Positions 51,407 through 61,525 of a DNA stretch of 64,000 bases are shown here, one piece after another. The notes beneath the pieces are model-generated. The model was not told where the DNA came from. It did no database searches and saw only the letters and a list, made by a program, of their open reading frames with translations. The DNA is from Curvibacter sp. GWA2_64_110 (GTDB lineage Bacteria > Pseudomonadota > Gammaproteobacteria > Burkholderiales > Burkholderiaceae_C), in contig MGPC01000032.1 in NCBI GenBank assembly GCA_001797315.1, positions 1 to 64,000 of the forward strand, in the 5' to 3' direction. A program made the position numbers and the translations under genes. Each line of letters opens with the position of its first letter. The first letter of the stretch is position 1.

Positions 51407-52402
51407 TCAGTCCGCCTCGATCTTCGAGGTCTTGACCACCTGGGCCCAGCGTGCCAGCTCGGCCTTGGTGAAGTCAGCCAGCTGCTGCGGGTTCATGTAG
51501 TCGGCCTCGGCGCCGAGTTCCACCGCCTTCTGCTTGAAGGCTGGCGTGGCCGTGATCCTGGCGATCTCGGCGGCCAGCTTGTCGATGATGGGCTTGGGCG
51601 TCTTGGCCGGGGCAAAGACGGCAAACCACGAGGTGGCGTCCAGCTTGGGCAGGCCGGCTTCAGCGGTGGTGGGCACGTCCGGCAGGCTGGGCAGACGGGT
51701 CTTGCCGGTCACGGCCAGGGCGCGCAGCTTGCCGGCCTGGATGTGCGGCACGAAGGGGGGCGGCGTGCCGAAGGTCAGGTCCACCTGATTGCCCAGCAGG
51801 TCCTGCAGCGCCGGGCCGGTGCCTTTGTAGGGAATGTGGGTCATCTGGATGCCGGCCTGCTGCTCCAGCATGGCGCCGGTGACGTGCTGCAGCGAACCGT
51901 TGCCGCTGGAGGCGTAGTTCAGCTTGCCGGGGTTGGCCTTGGCATAGGCGATCAGTTCGGCCATGTTTTTCACCGGCAGGCTGGCGCGCACCACGATCAC
52001 CTGCGGCGCCGAGATCACGTTGGCCACCGGCTGGAAGTCCTTGGCATCCCACTGCAGCGGTGTCTTGCTGACGGCGGGCGTGATGACGTGGTAGCCCGAG
52101 TACTGCATCAGCAACGTGTGGCCGTCGGCCTCGGCGCGCTTGACGAGCATGGCGCCGATCGAGCCGTTGGCACCGCCCTTGTTGTCCACCACCACCGACT
52201 GGCCGAGCGCCGCGCCCAGCGGCTGCGCCAGCATGCGGGCGGAGAAGTCGGTGGTGCCGCCGGTGGCCGTGGGCACCACCAGCGTGACCGGGCGGCTGGG
52301 GTAGCTGCCGGCGCCTTGGGCCTGGGCCAGGCCGCTGAAGGCGGTGGCCGCGGCGAGTGCCGCGAGCGCGAGGCAGCGCAGGCTGTGTCGTTTGCTTGTC
52401 AT
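51407..52402 (-). CDS. Bug family tripartite tricarboxylate transporter substrate-binding protein
   Basis: SYPSRPVTLVVPTATGGTTDFSARMLAQPLGAALGQSVVVDNKGGANGSIGA. Confidence 0.95.
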   Translation of the reverse strand: MTSKRHSLRCLALAALAAATAFSGLAQAQGAGSYPSRPVTLVVPTATGGTTDFSARMLAQPLGAALGQSVVVDNKGGANGSIGAMLVKRAEADGHTLLMQYSGYHVITPAVSKTPLQWDAKDFQPVANVISAPQVIVVRASLPVKNMAELIAYAKANPGKLNYASSGNGSLQHVTGAMLEQQAGIQMTHIPYKGTGPALQDLLGNQVDLTFGTPPPFVPHIQAGKLRALAVTGKTRLPSLPDVPTTAEAGLPKLDATSWFAVFAPAKTPKPIIDKLAAEIARITATPAFKQKAVELGAEADYMNPQQLADFTKAELARWAQVVKTSKIEAD

Positions 52403-52422
52403 CAAGGTCTCCTTGTTAAAAA

Positions 52423-53427
52423 TCAGTGCGTCACGGTGTCGCGCGCCAGGGCGCGGGCGCGGATGGTGTTGAAATCGGCCGGCACCGGGTGCAGATCCAG
52501 CCGGCGGCCGGCCTTGGTGATCTGGCTCGGCATGTCGTGGCCGATCAGGCCCGGCAGGCGCTGTGAGGCGGCGATCAGGCGCGCCAGGTCGACGCCGGTG
52601 TCGTAGTCCATCAGTTGCAGTGCATGCACGATTTCCTCGGTGCAGACATTGCCGGTGGCGCCGGGGGCGTAAGGGCAGCCGCCGATACCGCCGAGCGAGG
52701 CGTCGAAGCGGTCGGCGCCGGCATCGATGCCGGCCAGCACATTGGCCAGGCCCATGCCGCGCGTGTTGTGGAAGTGCAGCGTGAGTTCGGTGTGCGGCCA
52801 GCGCAGGCGGGTCGCACGCGTCAGCGCCGCCACCTGGCCGGGGTAGGCCATGCCGGTGGTGTCGCACAGCGTGATGCCGTGCACGCCGAGGTCGACGAAG
52901 CGCTGGGCCCAGCCCAGCACCGCGGACTCCGACACATCGCCCTCCATCGGGCAGCCGAAGGAACACGAAAGCGACACGTTGACCGCCACGCCCTGGTCCT
53001 GCGCCAGCCGTGCCACCTGCGACAGCGCGTCGAACGACTGCGCGCGCGTCATGCGCAGGTTGGCCAGGTTGTGCGTTTCGCTGGCCGACATCACCAGGTT
53101 GAGCTCGTCGGTGCGGGCCTCGATGGCACGTTCGGCACCGCGCATATTGGGCACCAGCGCGCTGTAGACCACGCCCGGGCGGCGCGCGATCTCGCGCATG
53201 ACGATCTCCGCGTCGCGCAGCGCCGGGATGGCGGTGGGTGAGGTGAACGAGGTGACCTCGATCTTGGACAGACCGGTGGCCGAGAGTTCGTTGACGAGGG
53301 CGATCTTGTCCTCGGTCGGCACGAAGGCGCACTCGGCCTGCAGGCCGTCGCGTGTGCCGACCTCCTGCAGGTGGATGCGGCGGCCGGCGCCAAACCAGAC
53401 CGGGTTCTTGTTCATGCCGGTGTTCAT
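52423..53427 (-). CDS. Hydroxymethylglutaryl-CoA lyase
   Basis: LQEVGTRDGLQAECAFVPTEDKIALVNELS; SCSFGCPMEGDVSE; FHNTRGMGLANVLAGIDAGADRFDASLGGIGGCPYAPGATGNV. Confidence 0.93.
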   Translation of the reverse strand: MNTGMNKNPVWFGAGRRIHLQEVGTRDGLQAECAFVPTEDKIALVNELSATGLSKIEVTSFTSPTAIPALRDAEIVMREIARRPGVVYSALVPNMRGAERAIEARTDELNLVMSASETHNLANLRMTRAQSFDALSQVARLAQDQGVAVNVSLSCSFGCPMEGDVSESAVLGWAQRFVDLGVHGITLCDTTGMAYPGQVAALTRATRLRWPHTELTLHFHNTRGMGLANVLAGIDAGADRFDASLGGIGGCPYAPGATGNVCTEEIVHALQLMDYDTGVDLARLIAASQRLPGLIGHDMPSQITKAGRRLDLHPVPADFNTIRARALARDTVTH

Positions 53428-54638
53428 GCCACGGTGCCTTTCTCGCGCAGGGCGGCGATGTTGTCTGAAGTGAGGCCCATCTGCTGCAGCACGCTGTCGG
53501 TGTCGTCGCCCAGGTGCGGCGCACTGCTGCGGATGCTGCCCGGCGTGGCCGAGAGCTTGGGCACGATGCCCGGCACGGCAATGTCGTCGCCGTCGCGCGT
53601 GTGTTGGGTCAGGATCATGTCGCGTGCCTGGTAGTGCGGGTCTTCGAAGATGTCCTTGGCGGTGTAGACGCGGCCGACCGGCACGCGCGCGGCGTTCAGC
53701 GCATCGAGTACCTCCTGGATGCTGCGCGTCTGCGTCCAGGCGCCGATGGCGGCGTCGATCTCGGCCACGCGCTTGACGCGCCCGGCGTTGTCGGCCAGAT
53801 CCGGTGCGTTGCCCAGATCCGGGCGGCCGATCGCCTCCATCAGGCGCTTGAAGATGCTGTCGCCGTTGCCGGCCACCAGCACATAACCGTCGCGGCAGGG
53901 GTAGGCATTGGAGGGGGCAATGCCCGGCAACGCGCTGCCGGCGGCTTCGCGCACGGCGCCGAAGGCGCTGTATTCGGGGATCAGGCTTTCCATCACGTTG
54001 AACACCGCTTCGTGCAGCGCCACGTCGATCACCTGGCCGGCGCCGCCGTTGACCTTGCGGTGGTAGAGCGCCATCATGACGCCGATCACGCCGTGCAGCG
54101 CGGCCAGCGTGTCGCCGATCGACACGCCCACGCGCACCGGCACGCGGCCCGGCTCGGCGGTGAGGTGGCGCAGGCCGCCCATGGCCTCGCCGATGACGCC
54201 GAAGCCCGGCATGTCGCGGTAGGGGCCGGTCTGGCCGTAGCCGCTGATGCGCAGCATCACCAGGCCGGGGTTGATCTTCTGCAGCTCGTCCCAGCCCATG
54301 CCCCAGGCTTCCAGCGTGTCGGGGCGGAAGTTCTCGATCAGCACGTCGGCCTCGGCAATCAGCTGGCGGGCGATGTCCTGCCCCGCGGGGCTGCGCAGGT
54401 CGAGCGCGATGGAGCGTTTGTTGCGTGACTGCACCTGCCACCAGACCGAGGTGCCGTTCTTGATGAGGCGCCAGTTGCGCAGCGGGTCGCCGGCGCCGGG
54501 GGCCTCGATCTTGATCACGTCGGCGCCGAACTCGCCCAGCGTCTTGCCGGCAAACGGCCCGGCGATCAGCTGGCCCATCTCGATGACACGCACGCCCTGC
54601 AGGGCGGCGGGTGTGAGGGCGGGGGAGGGGCTGGTCAT
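53424..54638 (-). CDS. CaiB/BaiF family CoA-transferase
   Basis: GVRVIEMGQLIAGPFAGKTLGEFGADVIKIEAPGAGDPLRNW. Confidence 0.94.
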   Translation of the reverse strand: MTSPSPALTPAALQGVRVIEMGQLIAGPFAGKTLGEFGADVIKIEAPGAGDPLRNWRLIKNGTSVWWQVQSRNKRSIALDLRSPAGQDIARQLIAEADVLIENFRPDTLEAWGMGWDELQKINPGLVMLRISGYGQTGPYRDMPGFGVIGEAMGGLRHLTAEPGRVPVRVGVSIGDTLAALHGVIGVMMALYHRKVNGGAGQVIDVALHEAVFNVMESLIPEYSAFGAVREAAGSALPGIAPSNAYPCRDGYVLVAGNGDSIFKRLMEAIGRPDLGNAPDLADNAGRVKRVAEIDAAIGAWTQTRSIQEVLDALNAARVPVGRVYTAKDIFEDPHYQARDMILTQHTRDGDDIAVPGIVPKLSATPGSIRSSAPHLGDDTDSVLQQMGLTSDNIAALREKGTVA

Positions 54639-54705
54639 GGTGTGGGGAGTCTCCTTCTCGGATGGCGATGATGGCAAATCCGGTTCATTGGGTAAATCAA
54701 CCATT

Positions 54706-54744
54706 CGGCAGCTTGCCATCGCGAAATGAGATGGCAAGCTGCCG
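54706..54744. promoter_or_regulatory. 15-bp perfect inverted repeat CGGCAGCTTGCCATC-N9-GATGGCAAGCTGCCG
   Basis: Read directly; in the divergent CaiB/LysR intergenic region. Confidence 0.8.
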
Positions 54745-54763
54745 TCAGCGCCATAATGGCGCG

Positions 54764-55666
54764 ATGAAGCTCGATCCCGTCTCCCTGCGTCTGTTCGTCG
54801 CCGTCATGGAAGAAGGCACCATTGCCGAGGCGGCGGCGCGCGAGCACATTGCCGCCTCGGCTGTCAGCAAGCGCCTGAGCGAGCTGGAGCAGACCCTGGC
54901 CACCGAGCTGTTCGTGCGCAGCAACAAGGGCACCGAACCCACCGCCGCCGCTTTTGCCTTGCTGAACCTGGCGCGCGGCGTGCTCAACGACCTGGATGGC
55001 ATCTTTGCCCAGATGAGCGAGTACGCCAGCGGCGTGCGCGGCCACGTGCGGGTGTTCGCCAACATTTCGGCCATCACGCAGTTCCTGCCGGGGGAACTGA
55101 AGTCCTTCATGGAGCAGTACCCGCAGGTGCAGATCCACCTGCAGGAGCGCATCAGTTCGGTGATTGCCAAGGCGGTAGCCGACAACGCGGCCGACATCGG
55201 CATCCTGAACGACGGCAATTACGGCGAAGACCTCACGCTGCTGCCGTACCACGACGACGAGCTGGTGGTGATCGCGCCGCTGGGTCACCCTCTTGCGCGC
55301 CGCAAGAGCGTTCGCATGCAGCAGGTGCTGGACTTTGATGTGGTCGGCGCCCACCCGGGCAGCGTGATGAACAACCTGCTGACCAAGGCCGCTGCCGAAC
55401 TGGGTCGCCCGCTGCGCCTGCGCATCCAGGTCAGCAGCTATGACGCGCTGTGCCTGATGGTGGCTGCGGGCCTGGGGCTGGGCGTCATGCCACGCAAGAG
55501 CGCGCAGCTGTTTTTGCCCTCGCTCAAGATCAGGTGCGTCACGCTGGACGAACCCTGGGCCGCGCGCCAACTGGTGGTGGCAGTGCGCGATGTCGCTGCG
55601 CTGTCGCCGGTGGCCCGGCTGCTGTTGCAGCACATCAGTGTGCCGGGGCACGACGCCCGGACTTGA
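54764..55666 (+). CDS. LysR family transcriptional regulator
   Basis: MKLDPVSLRLFVAVMEEGTIAEAAAREHIAASAVSKRLSELEQTLATELFVRSNKG. Confidence 0.95.
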   Translation: MKLDPVSLRLFVAVMEEGTIAEAAAREHIAASAVSKRLSELEQTLATELFVRSNKGTEPTAAAFALLNLARGVLNDLDGIFAQMSEYASGVRGHVRVFANISAITQFLPGELKSFMEQYPQVQIHLQERISSVIAKAVADNAADIGILNDGNYGEDLTLLPYHDDELVVIAPLGHPLARRKSVRMQQVLDFDVVGAHPGSVMNNLLTKAAAELGRPLRLRIQVSSYDALCLMVAAGLGLGVMPRKSAQLFLPSLKIRCVTLDEPWAARQLVVAVRDVAALSPVARLLLQHISVPGHDART

Positions 55667-55676
55667 CCTGCATCAA
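55663..55676. promoter_or_regulatory. FNR-like box TTGAC-CTGC-ATCAA at the lysR 3' end, upstream of an HD-GYP gene
   Basis: 9/10 match to TTGAT-N4-ATCAA; centre ~145 nt before the annotated start. Confidence 0.3.
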
Positions 55677-55814
55677 CCGGGTGGCAGATCATGTGCGTTG
55701 GCCAGCGGTTTCTTGCTGCCCCGCAATATCTGGGTTTAAGATGAAAAAATAGTTTTTGACGATTTCCTGGCCCGATGCATCAAGCGACATCCAAGATCGC
55801 GAGTGGCTTGAGAG

Positions 55815-58334
55815 GTGGTCAAGACAGCAGGGGAAGGGAGGATCGATGTGACGACCAAGTCGTTGCTTTCCAGTCTGGAGGAGCTGACTGATACACAAGC
55901 AGCTGAAAAAAAGCTGATGGTGTCGAGTTGTGCCTTTGCTCTGGTCGCCATCCTGCTTTCTGCTTTTTCCCTTTTGGCCAGCGGACCCAGGATCGTGGCG
56001 GCTGTCGACTTCGGCGGGGCCGTGGTCTTGTTGCTGCAATTGATCTGGATCTGGCGCAAAGACCGGTTCCTGTTCCAGTGGATCTGGTTGCTGACCCTGA
56101 TGGCCGGCATCATTCTGGTGGCTGTTGTCTTCAACGGCATCATGTCGGCCTACTGGCTTTACCCGACCATCGTCTACTGCTACTTCTGGCTGGACGTCAA
56201 AAAAGCAACCCTTTTTTCCTTGGTCTACACCCTGCTGATCTGCGCTGCGGTCGTCTGGATGGAGGGTTTCAGCCTGTTGCTGGAGTTGAGGATTCTCGGC
56301 GCGGCCTTGATGGCAACGGGGCTTTTGTACTACTTCGCCCTGGTTCGCGACAACTACATCCAGAAATTGGCGCAAGGCAATTCGGCGTACCGGAACTACA
56401 CGGAAATCCTGAGCGGAAAGGTCGAGCGCCAGTTTGAGCAGCTCAAGCAAAGCGAAGAAAAATTCCGCGGCATCGCCGATGCGGCGCGGGACGCTGTTGT
56501 CGTGCTCGACGACGAAGGCAAGCTGACCTACTGGAATCCCGCCGCGGAACACATTTTCGGCTATCGCAGCGAAGAGGCGCTGGGCCGGGACCTTCCCCAG
56601 GTGCTGGTGCCTGCGCGCTATCGGCCTGATTTTGAGAAGAGCTTTGCGGGGTTCCGATGGACCGGGAGCAGTCCCTTCATCGGAAAAACGACGGAGTTGA
56701 TGGCGGTGCGCAAGGATGGCAGTGAACTTCCGGTTTCCCTGTCGGCATCCGCATTCAAGTTGAACCAGCGTTGGCACGCGGTCGGTATTCTGCGCGATAT
56801 GACCGAACGCCAGCTGGCCGAGGCGGCGCGCACCCAGCTGGCCGCCATCGTCGAATCTTCGGAGGTGGCCATCATCGGCGAGGATATGAACGGCCGGATC
56901 ACAAGCTGGAATCTCGGCGCCGAGAACGCCTATGGCTATACGGCGGCCGAGATGATCGGGCAGCACGGTTCCATGCTGGTGCCGGCCGAGCGCAAGCAGG
57001 AAATCCAGGTGTTGATCGAGAAGATCAAACGCGGCGAACTCGTGCCGCGCTTCGAGACGATCCGGGTCAAGAAAAACAATGGTCTGATCGATGTTTCGCT
57101 GGCGCTTTCGCCGATCCGGAGCGAACGCGGCGACCTGGTCGGCGTATCGGCCGTGGTCCACGATGTCACCGAAATCAAAAAATCCGAGCGCGCGCTGAAG
57201 TCGCTCAACCGGGCACTGAAGACGCGCTCCAGCTGGGATCTGGTTCTGGTCCGCGCTGCTGATGAAACCAGGTTGATGGAAGAGATGTGCCGCATTCTGG
57301 TGGAGGTGGGCGGTTACCGTTTCGCCTGGGTCGGTTTCGCACAGCACGACGAAGGGAAAACCGTGCGGCCGGTGGCAATTTACGGCGATGGAAAAGATTT
57401 TCTGGAGGGGGCACAACTCAGCTGGGCTGATACGGAGCAGGGCCGCCGCCCCTGGGGGACGGCCATCAGGACCGGCTCACCGCAGATTGATCACTATGCG
57501 GCGAGCCGTCCTGTTGCAATGACCGGGCATGCGCAACAGCTCCAACATGGCTATCAGTCGATCATGGCGCTTGCGCTGCAACACAACGCAGAGAAACTGG
57601 GTGTGCTCGTGATCTACGCATCCGACTCGGAAGCGTTTCCGCCGGAAGAAGTGAAGCTGATCACGGAACTGGGGGCCGATCTGTCCTACGGCATCACGGC
57701 CTTGCGCACCCATGTGGCCCACGAAAAAGGCATGGAGCGCCTGCAGAAAAGCATGGAGTCGACGATCAGCGCCGTGGCCCGGATGGTTGAACTGCGCGAC
57801 CCGTACACCACCGGCCATCAGCAGCGGGTGGCCGAACTCGCGGTCGCCATCGGGCGCGCCATGGGACTGCCGGAGCAGACGGTCTACGGTCTGCACCTGG
57901 CCGGCATCGTGCACGATCTGGGCAAGATCCGCATCCCGGCGGAAATCCTGAGCAAGCCGGGCAAGCTCACCAAGATCGAAAACGAAATGATCCGGACGCA
58001 TCCGGAAGCCGGCTACGACATTTTGAAGAATGTGGACTTTCTCTGGCCGATTGCCCAGACGGTGCTGCAACACCACGAGCGTATCGACGGCAGCGGCTAT
58101 CCGGCCGGACTGAAGGGCGACCAGATTCTGCTGGAAGCCAAGATCATCGGCGTGGCGGACGTGGTGGAGGCGGTTGCGTCGCACCGTCCGTATCGCCCGG
58201 CATTGGGTCTCGACGCAGCCTTGAAGGAGCTGACGGACCACCGCGGACAGCTTTACGACCCCGAGGTCGTGGACACCTGCGTCAGGCTCTTCAGGGAGAA
58301 GACTTTTCGTTTTGAGGAAGGCCTGGAGCCTTGA
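55815..58334 (+). CDS. Membrane PAS-PAS-GAF-like HD-GYP domain protein
   Basis: N-terminal TM cluster, two PAS-like domains, GAF-like region, HDLGK...HHERIDGSGYP; start is GTG and could lie downstream. Confidence 0.88.
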   Translation: MVKTAGEGRIDVTTKSLLSSLEELTDTQAAEKKLMVSSCAFALVAILLSAFSLLASGPRIVAAVDFGGAVVLLLQLIWIWRKDRFLFQWIWLLTLMAGIILVAVVFNGIMSAYWLYPTIVYCYFWLDVKKATLFSLVYTLLICAAVVWMEGFSLLLELRILGAALMATGLLYYFALVRDNYIQKLAQGNSAYRNYTEILSGKVERQFEQLKQSEEKFRGIADAARDAVVVLDDEGKLTYWNPAAEHIFGYRSEEALGRDLPQVLVPARYRPDFEKSFAGFRWTGSSPFIGKTTELMAVRKDGSELPVSLSASAFKLNQRWHAVGILRDMTERQLAEAARTQLAAIVESSEVAIIGEDMNGRITSWNLGAENAYGYTAAEMIGQHGSMLVPAERKQEIQVLIEKIKRGELVPRFETIRVKKNNGLIDVSLALSPIRSERGDLVGVSAVVHDVTEIKKSERALKSLNRALKTRSSWDLVLVRAADETRLMEEMCRILVEVGGYRFAWVGFAQHDEGKTVRPVAIYGDGKDFLEGAQLSWADTEQGRRPWGTAIRTGSPQIDHYAASRPVAMTGHAQQLQHGYQSIMALALQHNAEKLGVLVIYASDSEAFPPEEVKLITELGADLSYGITALRTHVAHEKGMERLQKSMESTISAVARMVELRDPYTTGHQQRVAELAVAIGRAMGLPEQTVYGLHLAGIVHDLGKIRIPAEILSKPGKLTKIENEMIRTHPEAGYDILKNVDFLWPIAQTVLQHHERIDGSGYPAGLKGDQILLEAKIIGVADVVEAVASHRPYRPALGLDAALKELTDHRGQLYDPEVVDTCVRLFREKTFRFEEGLEP

Positions 58335-58371
58335 CGCAATTCCCCGTGTCGTAAGCCGTCGCCGCTTGGGC

Positions 58372-59064
58372 CTACATGCCCAGAGACTTCAGCAGCGCGT
58401 CGTGGTCACCCTGCGCTACCGCAGGCTGGCTGACATTGCTTTCCGCGCGGGCCTGGGCAATCACCTCGTCGGGATCGATTTCCTCTTCGGCGGTGAAGTC
58501 GCGCAGGCGGATGAACTCGGTGCGGTCGATCGCCAGTTCCAGGTAGAAGATGTTGTTCTTGCCGGTGTAGAAGGTCACGCGCCGCACTTCGGGCTGGTCC
58601 AGCTGGGTGTCCACGCTCAGGACCACCTGTTTGTTGAGCACCAGCATCTTGGGCTGGTTCTGGGTGATGTTGGTCTGCAGTTCGCGTCGCACCTTGCCGG
58701 TGAAGTCGCCGACGATCTGGTTCATCAGCTCGCCCATGATGTTGCTCACCTCGTCCGAGGTATGGGAATGGGAGAGCGCGCTCTTGGGCATGCCCATGGT
58801 GAGCATGTAGCTCTCATAGATTTCCATGGCGGCCGCCGCCGAGAAATTGAGCACGACCAGGCCGGAAAAACCGCCGTCGAACAGCACGAAGCAGCCAATG
58901 TCCGGCTTGAGGCTGGTCTTGGTGATGCGCTGGACCATGCCGGCGTAGTGCAGCCGGCTCTGGGTGGCCACCGACAGCACCCGTGTCACCGAGTTGCACA
59001 AGCTGGTCAGGATATCTTCGGTCCCCAACACCACGGCGGATTCCTGCTTCGTTTCGCCCATCAC
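58372..59064 (-). CDS. DUF3334 family (CheX-like) protein
   Basis: TEDILTSLCNSVTRVL; TSLKPDIGCFVLFDGGFSGLVVLNFSAAAAMEIYESYMLTMGMPKS. Confidence 0.8.
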   Translation of the reverse strand: MMGETKQESAVVLGTEDILTSLCNSVTRVLSVATQSRLHYAGMVQRITKTSLKPDIGCFVLFDGGFSGLVVLNFSAAAAMEIYESYMLTMGMPKSALSHSHTSDEVSNIMGELMNQIVGDFTGKVRRELQTNITQNQPKMLVLNKQVVLSVDTQLDQPEVRRVTFYTGKNNIFYLELAIDRTEFIRLRDFTAEEEIDPDEVIAQARAESNVSQPAVAQGDHDALLKSLGM

Positions 59065-59132
59065 TTGCCTTTCTGTTCAATACACTGACTTTACCGCACG
59101 GCGTGGCCGGTTTTCATTCTCCGTACCAGCCC

Positions 59133-60860
59133 TCATGCCAGTTCCGCCTCGATCCAGCCGCGCAGGCTGTTGAACACCGCCAGCCCCTGCGCGCGCGGCA
59201 GGTCTTCCAGGCGGATCACGCCTTCCTCGATGCGACCTTCTTCCAGGTAACGCGCGCGCGCCACGCCGTCGAGCAGGCCGCAGGCCAGCGGCGGTGTGCG
59301 CCAGCGGCCGTTCAGCTTGACGGCGATGCTGGCGCGTGTGCACTCGGTCAGCTCGCCTTGTGCGTTCCACAGCAGCGTGTCGAACACCCTGGATTCTTGT
59401 GGTGCCGCCGCCTCGTAGTGCGCGCGCTGCGTGGTCTTGTAGCGCACGAACTCGCTGTGCGCGGCCTCGAAAGGTGTGGCCGCCAGCCGCAGGCGCACCG
59501 GTACCGGGGTGGTTTCCAGTGCAAAGCGCTCGGCCGCCACCGCGCCGCGTGCGTCCAGCAGCAGGCGCACACGGCGCACGCCTTGCGGGCAGGCCTGCGC
59601 CTGTTGCGCCAGGGCCTGCTTCAGCGCTGCCAAGGGGAAGGGGTAGCCGAAATGCTGGGCGGCGCGTGCCATGCGCGCCAGGTGCAGCGGCTCGTCGCGC
59701 AGCTGGCCGTCTTCCAGGCGCAGCGTCTCCAGCAGCTGGAAGGGCTGGCTGGCGCGTTCCAGAAAAGCGCGTTTGTTGCGCCACTCCTGCCATTCGCCGG
59801 CCGCGGTGGCGTCAAAGGTGATGCCGCTGCCGATGCCGCAGCGCGCCGCGCCGTCTTTCACGGTGACGGTGCGGATGGCGACGTTGAAGGTGGCATGCCC
59901 GCCCGGGCGCACCACGCCGATGGCGCCGCAGTAGATGCCGCGCGCTTGCGGCTCGAGCGTGCGAATCAGCTGCATGGCCTGTACCTTGGGCGCACCGGTC
60001 ACCGAGCCGCAGGGGAAGAGGGCGGCAAAAACATCGGCCAGCGTGGTACCGGGTTTTGTCGTGGCCGTCACGTCCGAACTCATCTGGAACACGGTGGGCA
60101 GCGTCTCGATGCGAAACAGCTGAGGCACCTGCACCGAGTGCGGTTCGGCGATGCGCGACAGGTCGTTGCGCAGCAGGTCGACGATCATCACGTTCTCGGC
60201 CTGTTCCTTGGGCGAGGCGCGCAGCTGCGCCACCTGCTGCGCGTCCTGTTCGGCATCGGCGCCGCGCGGCGCCGTGCCTTTCATGGGTCGCGTCAGGATG
60301 TGCTGGCCCTGCCAGTCGAAAAACAGCTCGGGTGAGACCGAGAGCAGCTGCTCGACGCCGTTGTCGATGAAGGCCGCGTAGCCGCCGGGCTGGGCCTGGT
60401 GCAGGGCCTGGAACAGCGCACGTGGCGAACCTTGCAATTCACCCAGCAGCGGCGCGGTGTAGTTGATCTGGTACAGCTCACCGGCGCCGATGGCCTGGTG
60501 GATGCGGTCCATGTGGTGGTCGAAGTCGGCGCGCGTCAGGCTGTCGTGCCACCTTGCCACGGCGGGTTCATGCGTTTCATCCGTCGGCCAGTCGAGTGCC
60601 TTGTCATAGACGCCGAACCAGGCCAGTGGGCCGTCGGCAGCATGCACTGCCAGCGCCGCATCGAAGGCCGGCGCTGCCTCGAAACGCACATAACCCACGC
60701 ACCAGCGGCCTTGGCGCGCCAGCCGTTCCACCGTTGCCAGCAACGGGCGCACTGCGTGCGGCGTGTGGGCCACCAGCGTCTGCAGCGGCTGGTCGAAGGC
60801 GCAACGCAGCGCACCAGCCTGGCCGGGGTGCACCGGGCAGAAATCGATCAGGGCTTGCAT
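59133..60860 (-). CDS. pabB: Aminodeoxychorismate synthase component I fused to aminotransferase class IV (PabB-PabC)
   Basis: Chorismate-binding domain (YQINYTAPL, MKGTAPRG, CGSVTGAPKVQAM) plus C-terminal class IV domain (FDTLLWNAQGELTECTRASIAV). Confidence 0.92.
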   Translation of the reverse strand: MQALIDFCPVHPGQAGALRCAFDQPLQTLVAHTPHAVRPLLATVERLARQGRWCVGYVRFEAAPAFDAALAVHAADGPLAWFGVYDKALDWPTDETHEPAVARWHDSLTRADFDHHMDRIHQAIGAGELYQINYTAPLLGELQGSPRALFQALHQAQPGGYAAFIDNGVEQLLSVSPELFFDWQGQHILTRPMKGTAPRGADAEQDAQQVAQLRASPKEQAENVMIVDLLRNDLSRIAEPHSVQVPQLFRIETLPTVFQMSSDVTATTKPGTTLADVFAALFPCGSVTGAPKVQAMQLIRTLEPQARGIYCGAIGVVRPGGHATFNVAIRTVTVKDGAARCGIGSGITFDATAAGEWQEWRNKRAFLERASQPFQLLETLRLEDGQLRDEPLHLARMARAAQHFGYPFPLAALKQALAQQAQACPQGVRRVRLLLDARGAVAAERFALETTPVPVRLRLAATPFEAAHSEFVRYKTTQRAHYEAAAPQESRVFDTLLWNAQGELTECTRASIAVKLNGRWRTPPLACGLLDGVARARYLEEGRIEEGVIRLEDLPRAQGLAVFNSLRGWIEAELA

Positions 60861-61525
60861 CAGGAATCTTGGGTGGAGAAGTCGCTCAGGCCATCGGCCT
60901 GCAGCCTGAGAATGCGGTCGGCCTGCAGCGCCGCCGGCATGGCATGCGTCACCAGCACCAGCGAGGCGCCATGTTCGCGCGTCTGCGCCATCAGCGCGGC
61001 CATCACGCTGGCAGCGGTGCCGGGGTCAAGGTTGCCGGTGGGCTCGTCAGCCAGCAGCAGGGCTGGGCGGTGCACCAGCGCGCGCGCCATGGCCACGCGC
61101 TGCAGCTGGCCGCCGCTGAGTTGCTGCGGCAGGCGATGGCCCAGTTCGCCCAGGCCCACGGCGGCCAGCATGGCCTGCACGCGTGCCGGATCGGGGCGCT
61201 TGAGCAGCATCAGCGGCAGCGCCACGTTCTGCGCCACGTCGAGGTGCGGCAGCACGTGGAAGGCCTGGAACACGAAGCCGACCTTCTCGCGCCGCAGCCG
61301 GGCACGCGCGTCGTCGTCCAGTGTGGCCAGATCCACGCCATCAATCGACACGCTGCCGCTGTCCCAGTGGTCCAGCCCGGCCAGACAGTTGAGCAGGGTG
61401 GATTTGCCCACGCCCGATTCGCCGACGATGGCGACGAATTCGCCCGGCTGCACGGTGAGCGAGACATGCTGGAATACCGGCACCTCGCCGTAGCGTTTGC
61501 TCAAGTCATGCACGACCAGGCTCAT
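60860..61525 (-). CDS. ABC transporter ATP-binding protein (LolD/MacB-like)
   Basis: [56 protein letters not shown]. Confidence 0.93.
   Translation of the reverse strand: MSLVVHDLSKRYGEVPVFQHVSLTVQPGEFVAIVGESGVGKSTLLNCLAGLDHWDSGSVSIDGVDLATLDDDARARLRREKVGFVFQAFHVLPHLDVAQNVALPLMLLKRPDPARVQAMLAAVGLGELGHRLPQQLSGGQLQRVAMARALVHRPALLLADEPTGNLDPGTAASVMAALMAQTREHGASLVLVTHAMPAALQADRILRLQADGLSDFSTQDS

Noticed and set aside
59133-60860. pabB-pabC fusion as a novelty
   Set aside because: Such fusions are already common in related beta-proteobacteria, so recorded only as a feature.
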